From assembly GCF_036014175.1 (NCBI RefSeq), contig NZ_CP107917.1, forward strand, positions 9,238,001 through 9,302,000: a DNA stretch of 64,000 nucleotides, in the 5' to 3' direction. The notes below the pieces were generated by a model that was not told the origin of the DNA, ran no database searches, and was given only the letters and a program-made list of their open reading frames with translations. Shown piece by piece: positions 56,101-64,000 of the stretch. A program made the translations under genes and the position numbers. The first letter of the stretch is position 1; every line of letters starts with the position of its first letter. Source of the DNA: Streptomyces sp. NBC_00443. Its GTDB lineage: Bacteria; Actinomycetota; Actinomycetes; Streptomycetales; Streptomycetaceae.

Positions 56101-58065
56101 CTACGGAAACGGATGCGGCACCCGCCTGATCTCCCCCTCCGCCAGATCGGCCTCCCGCAGTCCGGCCCGTCGCGCGGCAGTCCGCAGGCGGGGCATGCGC
56201 AGGGCCCGCTGGCGCGACCAGCCGAAGTCGATGGGCAGCAGACCGGGCGCCAGGACGCAGACCGTGCGCAGGCCGATGCGTTCCTGCTCCGGAGTGGTCT
56301 GGTCGACCACGACGACATCGAGGCCGGCCCGCACCAACTCGTCGCGGCACAACGCCACATCGTCCAGCAGATCGCCGGTGCGAGGCCGTGCGCCCGACTC
56401 CCAGGACGCGTACACCTCCGCCATCGGACGGACCGTCGTGGGCTCGTGGTACGGCGTCACGTACGTCGCCGTGTCGGGCAGCCCGTACAGCTGGGCGTGG
56501 TCCTTGAGGTGCAGCACCTTCGTGAAGTCGGCCGCCATGGCCTCCAGTTCGGTGCGCCGCTCGCGCACCTGGCCCGGCAGGTGCGGAATGTATGTCAGTA
56601 CCTCCGAGAGGGCGCCCTCCAAGGCCGCCGCCGGGTCGAGGGAGGCGCCCGCGCCGAAGGAGTGGATGCCGGGGCCGCCGTCCCGGCGGACCGCCAGGCC
56701 CGTCACCACCGGTACGGCGAGGTCGATCCGGTTGTCGAAGGCGTGCACGTCGTAGCCCTGCAGAGCGGCGCGGTCGATCATCGCGCGGACGATGGGGTCG
56801 GTGACCGTGGCCAGGTCGATCTCCGTGAGCCGGATGCCGCCGTACCAGGCGAGGAGGAAGGCGTCCCGCTCGATCAGTTCGAGCAGCCCGCCCAGCACCG
56901 CCTCCTCCAGACAGCTGCCGATCGCACAGCCGTTGGAGCACTCGAAGACGAAGTTGTCCGCCGCGAGCCCCGCGCTGTAGTGGACGAGCCGGGCCGGCAC
57001 CAGGAGCGGACGCTCGTCGCGCAGGGAGTACCCCCAGACCCACGGGATCGGCCGGTCCGGGTCGAAGGGGTCCAGGAGCGGATCGTCGCGGTAGGTCTCG
57101 GGCGCGTAGAGGCCGCAGTCGGCCGGGTCGAGCGCGTCCTCACCGAGGCTGTGGTACGACGCCGTCAGCAGTCGTGTGCCGCGCCGCCGGTGTGTCCCCG
57201 CGTACCGCTCCAGGCCCTCCAGGAAGGCCAGGTTCCGGCTCGCGGAGAAGCCGTTGGCCTGCCCGCTCCAGGTCACGTCGGTCAGACCGGCGTACCCGCG
57301 CATGAACACACTGCCGGCGACGGGCGCCGTGGTGGGCGAGGTGATGTTGAGCCAGGTGCCCGCGCCGAGCAGGCCGGTGACCGGGTTGGCGAGCGCCGCC
57401 GGCGCGAGCCGGTACGAGGACGCCGGACGCAGCCGGTAGCTGTCCTCGGCCGGCTTCGGCCTGCTGACCAGGGCGAGTTCGGCCGGATCCCGGTTGTCCG
57501 AGCCGCCGGTGCCGCAGTGCGGGCACAGCGGGTCGGCGTACAGCGGGAAGGTCCGTACGCTCAGCGTCGCGAGGTCGAGGCAGGACACCTGCGGCAGCGC
57601 CCGGTCGGATGCCGTCTCGCCGGGCGGATCCGTCCTTGCGAGGATGACCGCCTCGTACAGCGCGCGCACGGCGGTGGTGACGAAGTCCGGCAGCTCCGGC
57701 CAGGCCGGGGCGAAGCTCCACGGAGAGCCCGTCTCCAGCGCGTCCCGCTCGGTGCGTGAGCGCAGTCGCTGCCAGCGCATCGCGAGGCAGGTGCCACACG
57801 CCCGCGCGTCCGCGTCGCCGCCCCAGGGGCCCACCAGCACCTGCCGGGACGTCAGATGCACCAGTGCGCCGGGCCGCACGTCGGCATATGGGTCGTCCCG
57901 TACGGCACGTGTTCCGAGCGGCACCACCTCGGGCCCGGGCCCGTGCGGCCGCGACGTCCGCGTTCGACGGGTCGAGGCGGACGGTGAGCCGGACCGCCCC
58001 TCCAGCGCCGACCGCAGCCGCAGCCGTGCCTGCTCCAGCGGCAGGCCCTCCAGCACGGGTGTCAT
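56101..58065 (-). CDS. YcaO cyclodehydratase with ThiF-like/zinc N-terminal region
   Basis: 654 residues. ATG at 58065 overlaps the permease stop (ATGA); further upstream in-frame codons belong to the permease gene. The N-terminal third carries CGTC and CPHC, a zinc tetrad as in the E1-like/docking partner of azoline-forming YcaO proteins. The C-terminal YcaO domain has ECSNGCAIGSCLEEAVLGGL and LELIERDAFLLAWY (ATP/Mg binding) and ends in the proline-rich PHPFP typical of peptide-modifying YcaOs. By family it converts Cys (and sometimes Ser/Thr) of the precursor into azolines using ATP. No flavin dehydrogenase that would oxidise these to azoles is in the window. Confidence 0.9.
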   Translation of the reverse strand: MTPVLEGLPLEQARLRLRSALEGRSGSPSASTRRTRTSRPHGPGPEVVPLGTRAVRDDPYADVRPGALVHLTSRQVLVGPWGGDADARACGTCLAMRWQRLRSRTERDALETGSPWSFAPAWPELPDFVTTAVRALYEAVILARTDPPGETASDRALPQVSCLDLATLSVRTFPLYADPLCPHCGTGGSDNRDPAELALVSRPKPAEDSYRLRPASSYRLAPAALANPVTGLLGAGTWLNITSPTTAPVAGSVFMRGYAGLTDVTWSGQANGFSASRNLAFLEGLERYAGTHRRRGTRLLTASYHSLGEDALDPADCGLYAPETYRDDPLLDPFDPDRPIPWVWGYSLRDERPLLVPARLVHYSAGLAADNFVFECSNGCAIGSCLEEAVLGGLLELIERDAFLLAWYGGIRLTEIDLATVTDPIVRAMIDRAALQGYDVHAFDNRIDLAVPVVTGLAVRRDGGPGIHSFGAGASLDPAAALEGALSEVLTYIPHLPGQVRERRTELEAMAADFTKVLHLKDHAQLYGLPDTATYVTPYHEPTTVRPMAEVYASWESGARPRTGDLLDDVALCRDELVRAGLDVVVVDQTTPEQERIGLRTVCVLAPGLLPIDFGWSRQRALRMPRLRTAARRAGLREADLAEGEIRRVPHPFP

Positions 58066-58817
58066 GCGCGGTTGCTCCAGCGGAAGGTCTTCAGCCCGAT
58101 CGCCGCGAAGACCACGGTGAAGCCCACGAGCGACGCGCACCCGATCCCGATGTCGCCGAGGCTGCCGTTGCCGGTGAGCGAGGCGGAGACGGCGTCGTTG
58201 AAGTAGCGCAGCGGCAGCGCCCGGGAGATCGTCTGCAGCCACGACGGCATCAGGTCAAGGGGGAAGAACGAGCCGGACAGGAACGCCATCGGCACCATCA
58301 TGAAGTTGGCGATCGCGGCCACCGCCTCCGGAGTGTCGGCGTACGAGCCGATGATCACGCCGATCGACAGGAACGCCGTGATGCCGAGCACCAGCACGGG
58401 CAGGGCCAGCGGCCAGCGGGCGTCGAGCTCCAGGCCGAAGCCCGGCAGCATCGCCACCGCGATGAACAGCACCGCCTGGACCGCTCCCACGGCCAGCGCC
58501 AGCACGTACCGCGACGCCAGGACCGTCGGCAGGCTCGTCGGCGTCATCCGGATCAGCCGCAGCAGATCGTCGCGCCGCCACTGCATCAGCGTGAACGCGA
58601 TACCGAACACCGCCGCGTTGGCCACGCCCCACGACATCACGCCGGGCGCGATGTAGGAGATGTACGGCCGGCCGGTCTCCTCCACCTCCTGGCCGCTGAA
58701 GATCAGCCCGAACACCAGCAGAAACACCAGCGGGAAGGCGAAGGTGAAGAAGAGTGTGGCCGTGTCGCGGACCTGGGCCCGGTAGCCGGACGCCGTAAGT
58801 GCGCCGTATGCGCTCAT
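58062..58817 (-). CDS. ABC-2 type exporter permease
   Basis: A 251-residue protein from ATG at 58817, overlapping the ATPase stop (ATGA). It has six predicted membrane helices (LFFTFAFPLVFLLVFGLIFS, YVLALAVGAVQAVLFIAVAM, LALPVLVLGITAFLSIGVII, VGFTVVFAAIGL) and the ABC-2 motif region MAFLSGSFFPLDLMPSWLQ. It is a DrrB-like permease that pairs with the neighbouring ATPase. It probably exports the mature RiPP and provides self-immunity. Confidence 0.9.
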   Translation of the reverse strand: MSAYGALTASGYRAQVRDTATLFFTFAFPLVFLLVFGLIFSGQEVEETGRPYISYIAPGVMSWGVANAAVFGIAFTLMQWRRDDLLRLIRMTPTSLPTVLASRYVLALAVGAVQAVLFIAVAMLPGFGLELDARWPLALPVLVLGITAFLSIGVIIGSYADTPEAVAAIANFMMVPMAFLSGSFFPLDLMPSWLQTISRALPLRYFNDAVSASLTGNGSLGDIGIGCASLVGFTVVFAAIGLKTFRWSNRA

Positions 58818-59797
58818 GCCTGGTGCTCCGTGTTCTGCGCGTGCGGGATGTCGCCGGTGGTCGCGTCCGACGTGAGCTGGAGGTAGACGTCCTCCAGGGT
58901 GGCGGTCCGGGTCTGTACGCCGTCGAGGCCGCCCAGGACGTCCAGCGCCGACATGACCTTCCCGGACACCTTCGTCTCCAGGACGAGGCTGCCACCGCGA
59001 ACTTCCGCGCGGTCGACGCCGGGGACCGCCTCGGCCGCCGCCACCGTCATCCGCTCGGGCGGCAGCAGCACTGAGGTCGGTGCGCCCGCCGCGCCGACGA
59101 GTCCGCGCGGGGAGTCCAGTGCGGCGATCCGGCCCTCGACGAGGATCGCCACCCGGTCGCAGAGTGCCTCGGCCTCGTCCAGGTGGTGCGTCGTGTACAC
59201 GATGGTCCGGCCGGCTTCCTTCAGGCCGCGCAGCACCTCCCACAGATCGCGTCGGGCCTGCGGATCGAGGGCGGCGGTGGGCTCGTCGAGGAAGATCAGC
59301 TCCGGTTCGTGGACGAGCGCGGAGGCGATGGCGAGCCGCTGACGCTGGCCGCCGGAGAGGTTCTCCACGCGAGTGGCCCGCTGGTCCACCAGGCCGACGG
59401 CGGCCAGCGTGCGCTCGACGGCCGCCGCGTCCGCGCGGTACAGCGCGGCCACGGTTGCCAGGTGCTCGTACGCCGTCTGCCGTACGAAGAAGGCCGACGA
59501 CTGCGTCTGCACACCGATCCGGGGCAGCAGCGCGACATTGCGGGGCCAGGGTGCGCCACCCAGCACGTCGACTGTGCCGGCGTCGGCCTGGCGCAGGCCC
59601 TCCATGATCTCCACCAGTGTGGTCTTGCCGGCACCGTTGGGCCCGAGCAGGCCGAAGAACTCTCCGCGGTCGATGCGCAGCGACACCGCGTCCAGCGCTT
59701 GGCGGCTGCCGTAGCGCTTGCTCACCCCCTCGACGTGGATCGCGGTGTCCGCCGCGCGGTTGCCGGGGTCCGCCGGCACGGTTTCGGTCTCCGTCAT
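58814..59797 (-). CDS. ABC exporter ATP-binding protein
   Basis: A 327-residue protein from ATG at 59797, with GAGGAG upstream; it is the only gene of the operon not overlapping its predecessor (24-base gap). Walker A GLLGPNGAGKTTLVEIMEGL, Q-loop GVQTQSSAF, signature ENLSGGQRQRLAIA, Walker B ELIFLDEPTAALDPQ and H-loop YTTHHLDEAE are all intact. The C-terminal extension of about 90 residues is typical of DrrA-type drug and peptide exporters. It works with the ABC-2 permease encoded next. Confidence 0.92.
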   Translation of the reverse strand: MTETETVPADPGNRAADTAIHVEGVSKRYGSRQALDAVSLRIDRGEFFGLLGPNGAGKTTLVEIMEGLRQADAGTVDVLGGAPWPRNVALLPRIGVQTQSSAFFVRQTAYEHLATVAALYRADAAAVERTLAAVGLVDQRATRVENLSGGQRQRLAIASALVHEPELIFLDEPTAALDPQARRDLWEVLRGLKEAGRTIVYTTHHLDEAEALCDRVAILVEGRIAALDSPRGLVGAAGAPTSVLLPPERMTVAAAEAVPGVDRAEVRGGSLVLETKVSGKVMSALDVLGGLDGVQTRTATLEDVYLQLTSDATTGDIPHAQNTEHQA

Positions 59798-59821
59798 GAA
59801 CAGCTCCTCGGAACAGGTCCG

Positions 59822-60925
59822 TCAGGGGGTGAGCAGGACAAACGCGGCCGTAGCCAGGCCGGCCGCGATCAGACAGACCAGAACGGACGAGCCGATCCCG
59901 TATGCCGTGTACAGGGCCCGCGCCCGGCGCGGGTAGGCGGCTGCGGCCTGCCGGTCGCGCAGGCGCAGTCTCAGGTAACGCCCACTCTCCGGGGCGAGGT
60001 TGGACACACCCAGTGCATGACCGAGCATGGTGTATCCGTCGAGGGGCGGGAGTGGCACCAGGTTGACCAGTGCCTGAACGCTGCCCAGCAGAAGCAGGCC
60101 CGAAAGCACCCGGCGCGTCGGGTCGCCAGGATCGAGCGCTGCCCACCAGACGGCGAAGGGCAGCAGGAACAGCAGGTTCGCGAAGGCCCCGGCCACGCCT
60201 ACCACCAGCTGGTGCCGACGGCGCGCGAGGAAGCGGTAGTTGTCGACCCGGCAGTACATGATCGCCACTGGCAGCCGCCAGCGCAGGCCGATCTCGCTCA
60301 CCGTGCCGCCGTGGTGCCGGGCGGCCACGCCGTGCCCCAGCTCGTGACAGGCGGTGCTCAGCCACAGCAGGGTGAATACGCCGACCAGGGCCACAGGTTG
60401 CCGCAACAGCCACCACGTGTCCCGTACGAGCGGGCCGGCGCCCGCGGCCAGGACGACCTCCATGGCCAGGCAGAGCGCCAGCAGGGCGATCAGGACCGGC
60501 GGGCGCAGCAGCGGGCGCAGGGCCCGGTGCAGTCGCTCGGTCGTCGTCCCGGCGTCGGCGACCAGTCGCAGGCTGCCCTTGTAGAGGTTGCCGGTGAAGG
60601 GCGAGGCAGGCGGGGCCGCGGGGGCGTCGCGAGCGGGCGCTCCTTCGAGGAGCCTCTTGGTGCCCAACAGGCCCAGAAGCTGCTGCCAGTTGGCTTCGCC
60701 GAGACGTCGCCCGAAGGCGGAGGCGTACTCGGCGCCGATCTCCTCAAGGCTCCGGTCCCCGTCCAGCCGGGAGATCAGGAAGTACTCCTTCGGCCCCACC
60801 TCGAACGACGAGCCGTCCGCCGGATCCTTGATCAGGTGCACGGTGGCCGGACCGCGCAGCAGGGGCGCGCTGAGCAGGATGTCCGGCCGCAGCCGGGGCC
60901 GGTGCGTGAAGACGTCGGGTCTCAT
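59822..60925 (-). CDS. PqqD-like/M50 site-2-type membrane protease
   Basis: A 367-residue protein from ATG at 60925, overlapping the upstream stop (ATGA). Residues 1-95 resemble a PqqD/RiPP-recognition-like fold (GSSFEVGPKEYFLISRLDGD, RSLEEIGAEYASAFG). The membrane part has the M50 zinc motif TACHELGHGVAARHHGG and the second site LVPLPPLDGYTMLGHAL, with about five hydrophobic helices. Such proteins occur in many bacteriocin clusters. It may remove the leader peptide, the last step needed here, or process another cluster protein; immunity is an alternative role. Confidence 0.85.
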   Translation of the reverse strand: MRPDVFTHRPRLRPDILLSAPLLRGPATVHLIKDPADGSSFEVGPKEYFLISRLDGDRSLEEIGAEYASAFGRRLGEANWQQLLGLLGTKRLLEGAPARDAPAAPPASPFTGNLYKGSLRLVADAGTTTERLHRALRPLLRPPVLIALLALCLAMEVVLAAGAGPLVRDTWWLLRQPVALVGVFTLLWLSTACHELGHGVAARHHGGTVSEIGLRWRLPVAIMYCRVDNYRFLARRRHQLVVGVAGAFANLLFLLPFAVWWAALDPGDPTRRVLSGLLLLGSVQALVNLVPLPPLDGYTMLGHALGVSNLAPESGRYLRLRLRDRQAAAAYPRRARALYTAYGIGSSVLVCLIAAGLATAAFVLLTP

Positions 60926-61977
60926 GAGAGGGCCTCCGACGCGGCTCCCGTGCCGGAGCGCAGTACCCGCCCGAGGATGTGGGAGAGATACGCCTCGTCG
61001 CGGATCGTCACATGCAGCCGGTTGTTCGTCATGTGCATGTACGGCGAGAGGAGCAGCGGCAGGGCGAGCGCCGGGTCGGTGACCTGCTCGTCGCGGGTGC
61101 CGTCCCAGGACCGGAAGACCAGTTCGCCCGCCTCGGCCAGTGCGACCGCCTTCTGCCGCAGCTCCAGGCAGTGCGCCGCCCAGCCGCGCAGAAACGCGGG
61201 CAGCCGGTCGAGCCGCCTCGCGGCGACGGCCCGGCGTATCTCGTCGAAGCGGCGGCCCAGCCGGGGTGCCATCTCGGCGTAGCTGCGGTCGTACTCCGAG
61301 GAACCGATGAAGCCCGTGCCCGGGAAAGCTCGGTGCCAGAACTCGTAGTACCGCTCCAGATAGTCGGCGAGGTCGTCCTCGTCGGGCAGGAAGCAGCCCG
61401 CCATCACCATCATCAACTGGGCCGACGTGCCGAGCAGTACGGTCCTCAGGTGCAGGTTCATCGAGCCCAGCGCCTCGATGACCAGATCGCTGGAGTGCGC
61501 GAAGTGCCACTCCGCCAGCGCGACTCCGGCCGGCCCGCCGTACTTGCCGTACTCCGGCTCGTACGGCTCGTAGGAACGTGAGTTGTTCGGGCGCAGCCGC
61601 ATCCGGCCGTCCTCGCCCATGAACTCCCCGCGGTCGCCCTCCGGGAACTCGATCTCGAAGAGGGCGTTGTAGAACTCGTTGAGGAACCCCGAGTCGACCT
61701 CGTACAGCGCCGGACGGCTGCGCAGGAACGTGTCTACGGCTTCCTCGGCCCGGCGGCGTACCTCGGCCGTCGTGTCCTCGCTCGCCGGCCGCAGCCGGAG
61801 CCGCACATGCGGGCCTTCCAGCCAGTAGTTGATGAAGAAGTGCCCGGCGAGCAGCCCGTCGCCGGTCAGGTCCCGGACCAGCGGGCCCACGCACTTCACC
61901 AGCAGGGGCTGCGGGTTGGCGGCGTAGAAGATGTGCATGGCCTGCCACGCGCCGGGGGTGGGGGGCAGATCGGTCAT
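60922..61977 (-). CDS. Thiopeptide-type/lantibiotic dehydratase C-terminal (elimination-type) protein
   Basis: A 351-residue protein from ATG at 61977, overlapping the upstream stop (ATGA). It matches the family seen as the C-terminal domain of LanB dehydratases and as stand-alone thiopeptide-type bacteriocin biosynthesis proteins: FINYWLEGPHVRLRLRPASE, YEPEYGKYGGPAGVALAEWH, FAHSSDLVIEAL and FIGSSEYDRSYAEMAPRLG. In split systems this partner removes glutamate to form dehydroalanine or dehydrobutyrine. A related, divergent group forms the pyridine ring of thiopeptides, and the sequence alone does not settle which this is. Confidence 0.85.
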   Translation of the reverse strand: MTDLPPTPGAWQAMHIFYAANPQPLLVKCVGPLVRDLTGDGLLAGHFFINYWLEGPHVRLRLRPASEDTTAEVRRRAEEAVDTFLRSRPALYEVDSGFLNEFYNALFEIEFPEGDRGEFMGEDGRMRLRPNNSRSYEPYEPEYGKYGGPAGVALAEWHFAHSSDLVIEALGSMNLHLRTVLLGTSAQLMMVMAGCFLPDEDDLADYLERYYEFWHRAFPGTGFIGSSEYDRSYAEMAPRLGRRFDEIRRAVAARRLDRLPAFLRGWAAHCLELRQKAVALAEAGELVFRSWDGTRDEQVTDPALALPLLLSPYMHMTNNRLHVTIRDEAYLSHILGRVLRSGTGAASEALS

Positions 61978-64000
61978 GAGGGGCTCTCCTCGAAACGGCT
62001 GTGTGAGGTGAAGGTCTCGACCGACAGCTCGGCCACGTGGCTGCCACGTTCGGAGACGACGTGCAGGCCGCTCTCCGCCGGGAGCATCTCGCGCAGCTCG
62101 ATCCGGTCGTCCGGCGACTTGACCAGCGCCTCGAAGGCGGTGAGCGAGAGCGGGCTGTCGAAGTCGAGGTACTGCGGCTTGGCGCCCGCCCCGCCCCGGG
62201 GGCCGCTGGAGACGGTGGCGAAGACGCGGGCGGGCAGACCGTGAACGCGGCGCCAGCGACGCCAGGCCAGGAACGCCTCGTCGTCCGGCGTGCCGGCCGG
62301 CCGGCCGGGCAGCGCCGCGGCGGTCGTGGACCAGCCGCGCCGGGCGAGCACGAGGTTGCCGTGCCGCACACGGGGCCGGCGGGTGACGCCCTCGTGCGCC
62401 GGGCCGTGCGGGACACCGGCCCAGACGTCGAGCGGGGCCATCGAGGTGGGCGACAGAAGAAGCAGTGTGCGCGGGGTCTCGGGGAGGGCGAGCGGCACCA
62501 GATAGCCGAGGTACACCGGGATCACCTCACGGCCGAGCCGCTCGGAGCGCAGCAGCAGCCGGTCCTCGTCCTCGTCGTGTTCGAGGCGGAGGTCCTCCAG
62601 GTGGATACGGCGGTCCTCGGGGACGCTGCTCGACTCGCCGGGGCAGACGATCTGGTACTCGGTCAGGCGTCCGTGCAGGTTGAGGTTGGTCGTCACCGGC
62701 CCGCCGGTCAGCTCGGCGAGCACGGCTCCGGGCGGTGTCAGCCGGGTGGCCTGCTCCCGGAGCGGTTCGGAGAGGCCGGGGCCGGCCGGCTCGTCCCAGA
62801 CGTGCGTGAACCGGCTGAACGGGAACGACAGTCCGCCGTAGGAGCGATTGAGCACCATCAGCGGCTCACCGCCCTCCGTGGTGAGCTGGAGGTGGTGGCT
62901 CTGGGGGGTGAACGGGGCCCGCAGGCCGTCCAGTTCGGCCGCCACCTCGTCGAGGTGCGCGTCGTCCAGCACGACGTCCGTCTCCCCGGTGTGCCCGGCC
63001 CACAGTGCGCGCATCCGGTCGATGAACGTCCGGCGGGCCCGGTCCAGGGACTTGATCTCCGCCAGCCCGAGCCAGTTCTCCTCAGGCACGTACTCGCCCC
63101 GCGCGTCGAACGGGGACCGCTTGGCGGTGAAGGAGAGGTACTGGTCGAAGAAGTCCTCGTGGAAGTCGTGCACGAGACCGAGCAGGTCGTCGCAGCGGCC
63201 GCCCTTGCCGTAGCGGGCCAGGAAGAACCCCTTGAACGTCACCCGCTGAGGGAGCGTCAGGTCGAAGGCCGGCAGGATCCGCTCCACCGAGCGCAGCGCG
63301 CCGCCGTCCGTGCCGGTCCAGGCGCCCAGCCCGCAGGACACGTCATCGCCGGCGTCGGCGTCCTCGTAGAGCAGGGTCTGCGGCAGGGACGGCTCCTCGA
63401 CGCCCAGCAGCTTCTGGGCCCCGCCCAGAGCGGCGCGCAGCCCGCGCAGCAGCCGCGCCCGTCCGGCCGTGTCCCCGTGCGGGTAGGCGTCGATCAGTTC
63501 GGCCGCGGGATCCAGCTCTCCGGCAAGGTCATGAGCCCACGGCCGGTCCAGTGCCCGCAGCGCGTCCTGGAAGGAGCGCAGCGGGTCGGCGGTGTGCACG
63601 TCGGTGTCCAGGCACGGGACACGGATCATGCCGAGCTGGAGCAGCGCCGACACGTACGTCTCGCTCAGCGAGGCGTCGGCGTCGTACTCGGCGCACAGCC
63701 ACTCGACCACCTCGCCGTAGCGCAGGTCCCGTTCGCTCAGCAGGGCGATGAGCCGGTCGAGCGTACCGCTGCGGCGCAGGAAGAACAGCCGGTCCTTGAC
63801 CGCGTCGAAGGTGACCGCCGCGTCGTCGTCGCCGGTCGTGACCCAGCGCCGCACGTACCGCACCCGCTGATCGTCGCTGCCCCACCCGGACGCGAGCCGC
63901 ACCGGCAGGTCGGCGCGCAGCGCGGGAGAGGCGAGGATCTGCTCCGCGCACCGCGCAAGGACCACGACGTTCAGCCGCACCCGCCCCCGCCACTCGGCGC
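61974..64000 (-). CDS. Lantibiotic-type dehydratase, glutamylation domain (5' end outside window)
   Basis: At least 675 residues, and the frame stays open through the right edge. The GTG at 63980 is probably internal, because upstream codons read AEWRGR as in typical LanB N-termini. Lant_dehydr_N-type features include RYGKGGRCDDLLGLVHDFHE, VLNRSYGGLSFPFSRFTHVW and LVLARRGWSTTAAAL. By family it esterifies Ser/Thr of the precursor with glutamate from glutamyl-tRNA, after which the next gene product eliminates it. The separation into two genes is the thiopeptide/goadsporin arrangement. The stop overlaps the start of the elimination-type gene (ATGA). Confidence 0.88.
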   Translation of the reverse strand, partial: AEWRGRVRLNVVVLARCAEQILASPALRADLPVRLASGWGSDDQRVRYVRRWVTTGDDDAAVTFDAVKDRLFFLRRSGTLDRLIALLSERDLRYGEVVEWLCAEYDADASLSETYVSALLQLGMIRVPCLDTDVHTADPLRSFQDALRALDRPWAHDLAGELDPAAELIDAYPHGDTAGRARLLRGLRAALGGAQKLLGVEEPSLPQTLLYEDADAGDDVSCGLGAWTGTDGGALRSVERILPAFDLTLPQRVTFKGFFLARYGKGGRCDDLLGLVHDFHEDFFDQYLSFTAKRSPFDARGEYVPEENWLGLAEIKSLDRARRTFIDRMRALWAGHTGETDVVLDDAHLDEVAAELDGLRAPFTPQSHHLQLTTEGGEPLMVLNRSYGGLSFPFSRFTHVWDEPAGPGLSEPLREQATRLTPPGAVLAELTGGPVTTNLNLHGRLTEYQIVCPGESSSVPEDRRIHLEDLRLEHDEDEDRLLLRSERLGREVIPVYLGYLVPLALPETPRTLLLLSPTSMAPLDVWAGVPHGPAHEGVTRRPRVRHGNLVLARRGWSTTAAALPGRPAGTPDDEAFLAWRRWRRVHGLPARVFATVSSGPRGGAGAKPQYLDFDSPLSLTAFEALVKSPDDRIELREMLPAESGLHVVSERGSHVAELSVETFTSHSRFEESPS

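Noticed and set aside
58062..60416. Single 784-residue fusion ending in the ABC permease
   Set aside because: The permease start at 58817 overlaps the ATPase stop. The upstream part is out of frame with the ATPase and antisense-like in composition.
59822..62416. Longer 864-residue version of the M50 protein
   Set aside because: The extension reads through two other conserved genes in a wrong frame. ATG at 60925 in an ATGA overlap is the natural start.
1..64000. tRNA, rRNA or riboswitch genes
   Set aside because: I looked for cloverleaf-like and TTCGA-loop patterns and for ribosomal motifs while reading and found none I could support by eye. A dedicated covariance-model search would be decisive.

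Overview
This is GC-rich actinobacterial DNA, almost certainly an accessory chromosomal region of a Streptomyces. The evidence is the strong third-position GC bias, GTG/TTG starts, many SpoIIE/STAS/anti-sigma genes, a subtilisin-inhibitor-like protein, Tat-exported enzymes, a secreted ricin-type lectin and a KstR-type operator. Both ends of the window cut genes. No rRNA, tRNA or CRISPR array was seen.

Layout. 1-9.5 kb: end of an ABC exporter, a large histidine kinase/receiver/SpoIIE phosphatase, a broken glycogen-debranching gene fused to an IS5 remnant, a phospholipase-D-type synthase, and a decayed sigma-B-like stress module (STAS protein, RsbW-like kinase, PAS and STAS fragments, RsbQ-like hydrolase with an amber stop). 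9.6-14.3 kb: acetyltransferase between IS630 ends, IS remnants, and a STAND (NB-ARC/TPR) protein. 14.7-29 kb: lectin, broken Y-family polymerase, exported intradiol dioxygenase with a propeller-like protein, a LuxR-type STAND regulator, head-to-head truncated oxidoreductase and debranching genes, a paralogous membrane/soluble pair, and flavoprotein and alcohol dehydrogenases. 29.8-35.7 kb: truncated secreted glycoside hydrolase, truncated LacI regulator, and an IS630-type element apparently carrying an acetyltransferase. 36-46.8 kb: protease inhibitor, broken deacetylase, hemerythrin/MarR pair, secreted serine hydrolase, FHA protein plus membrane kinase with a lysozyme-like tail, and an AsnC/VOC/DoxX group. 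47-55.6 kb: amine-dehydrogenase-like/carboxymuconolactone-decarboxylase pair, cholesterol oxidase with KstR-like operators, a decayed FAD monooxygenase, small membrane proteins, an IS5 remnant and an M20 amidohydrolase.

55.6-64 kb: the left part of a RiPP cluster of thiopeptide or azole-dehydro-peptide type. It has a 58-residue precursor whose core is nearly all Ser/Thr/Cys, a YcaO cyclodehydratase, an ABC-2 exporter, a PqqD-like/M50 membrane protease, and a split lantibiotic-type dehydratase running off the right edge. Five of the six minus-strand genes overlap by ATGA. The precursor is convergent to this operon and is preceded by five tandem 11-bp repeats. This is the most interesting system in the window.

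Two kinds of damage are mixed. Many otherwise complete genes lose frame exactly where one G or C is missing from a G/C run (for example near 2284, 31030, 42235, 43863, 49563, 54490 and 54945). That pattern looks like sequencing error rather than biology. Other lesions are real rearrangements: IS fusions, lost 5' ends of divergent gene pairs at about 22400 and 32800, an amber codon in rsbQ, and a 10-bp duplication near 23100.
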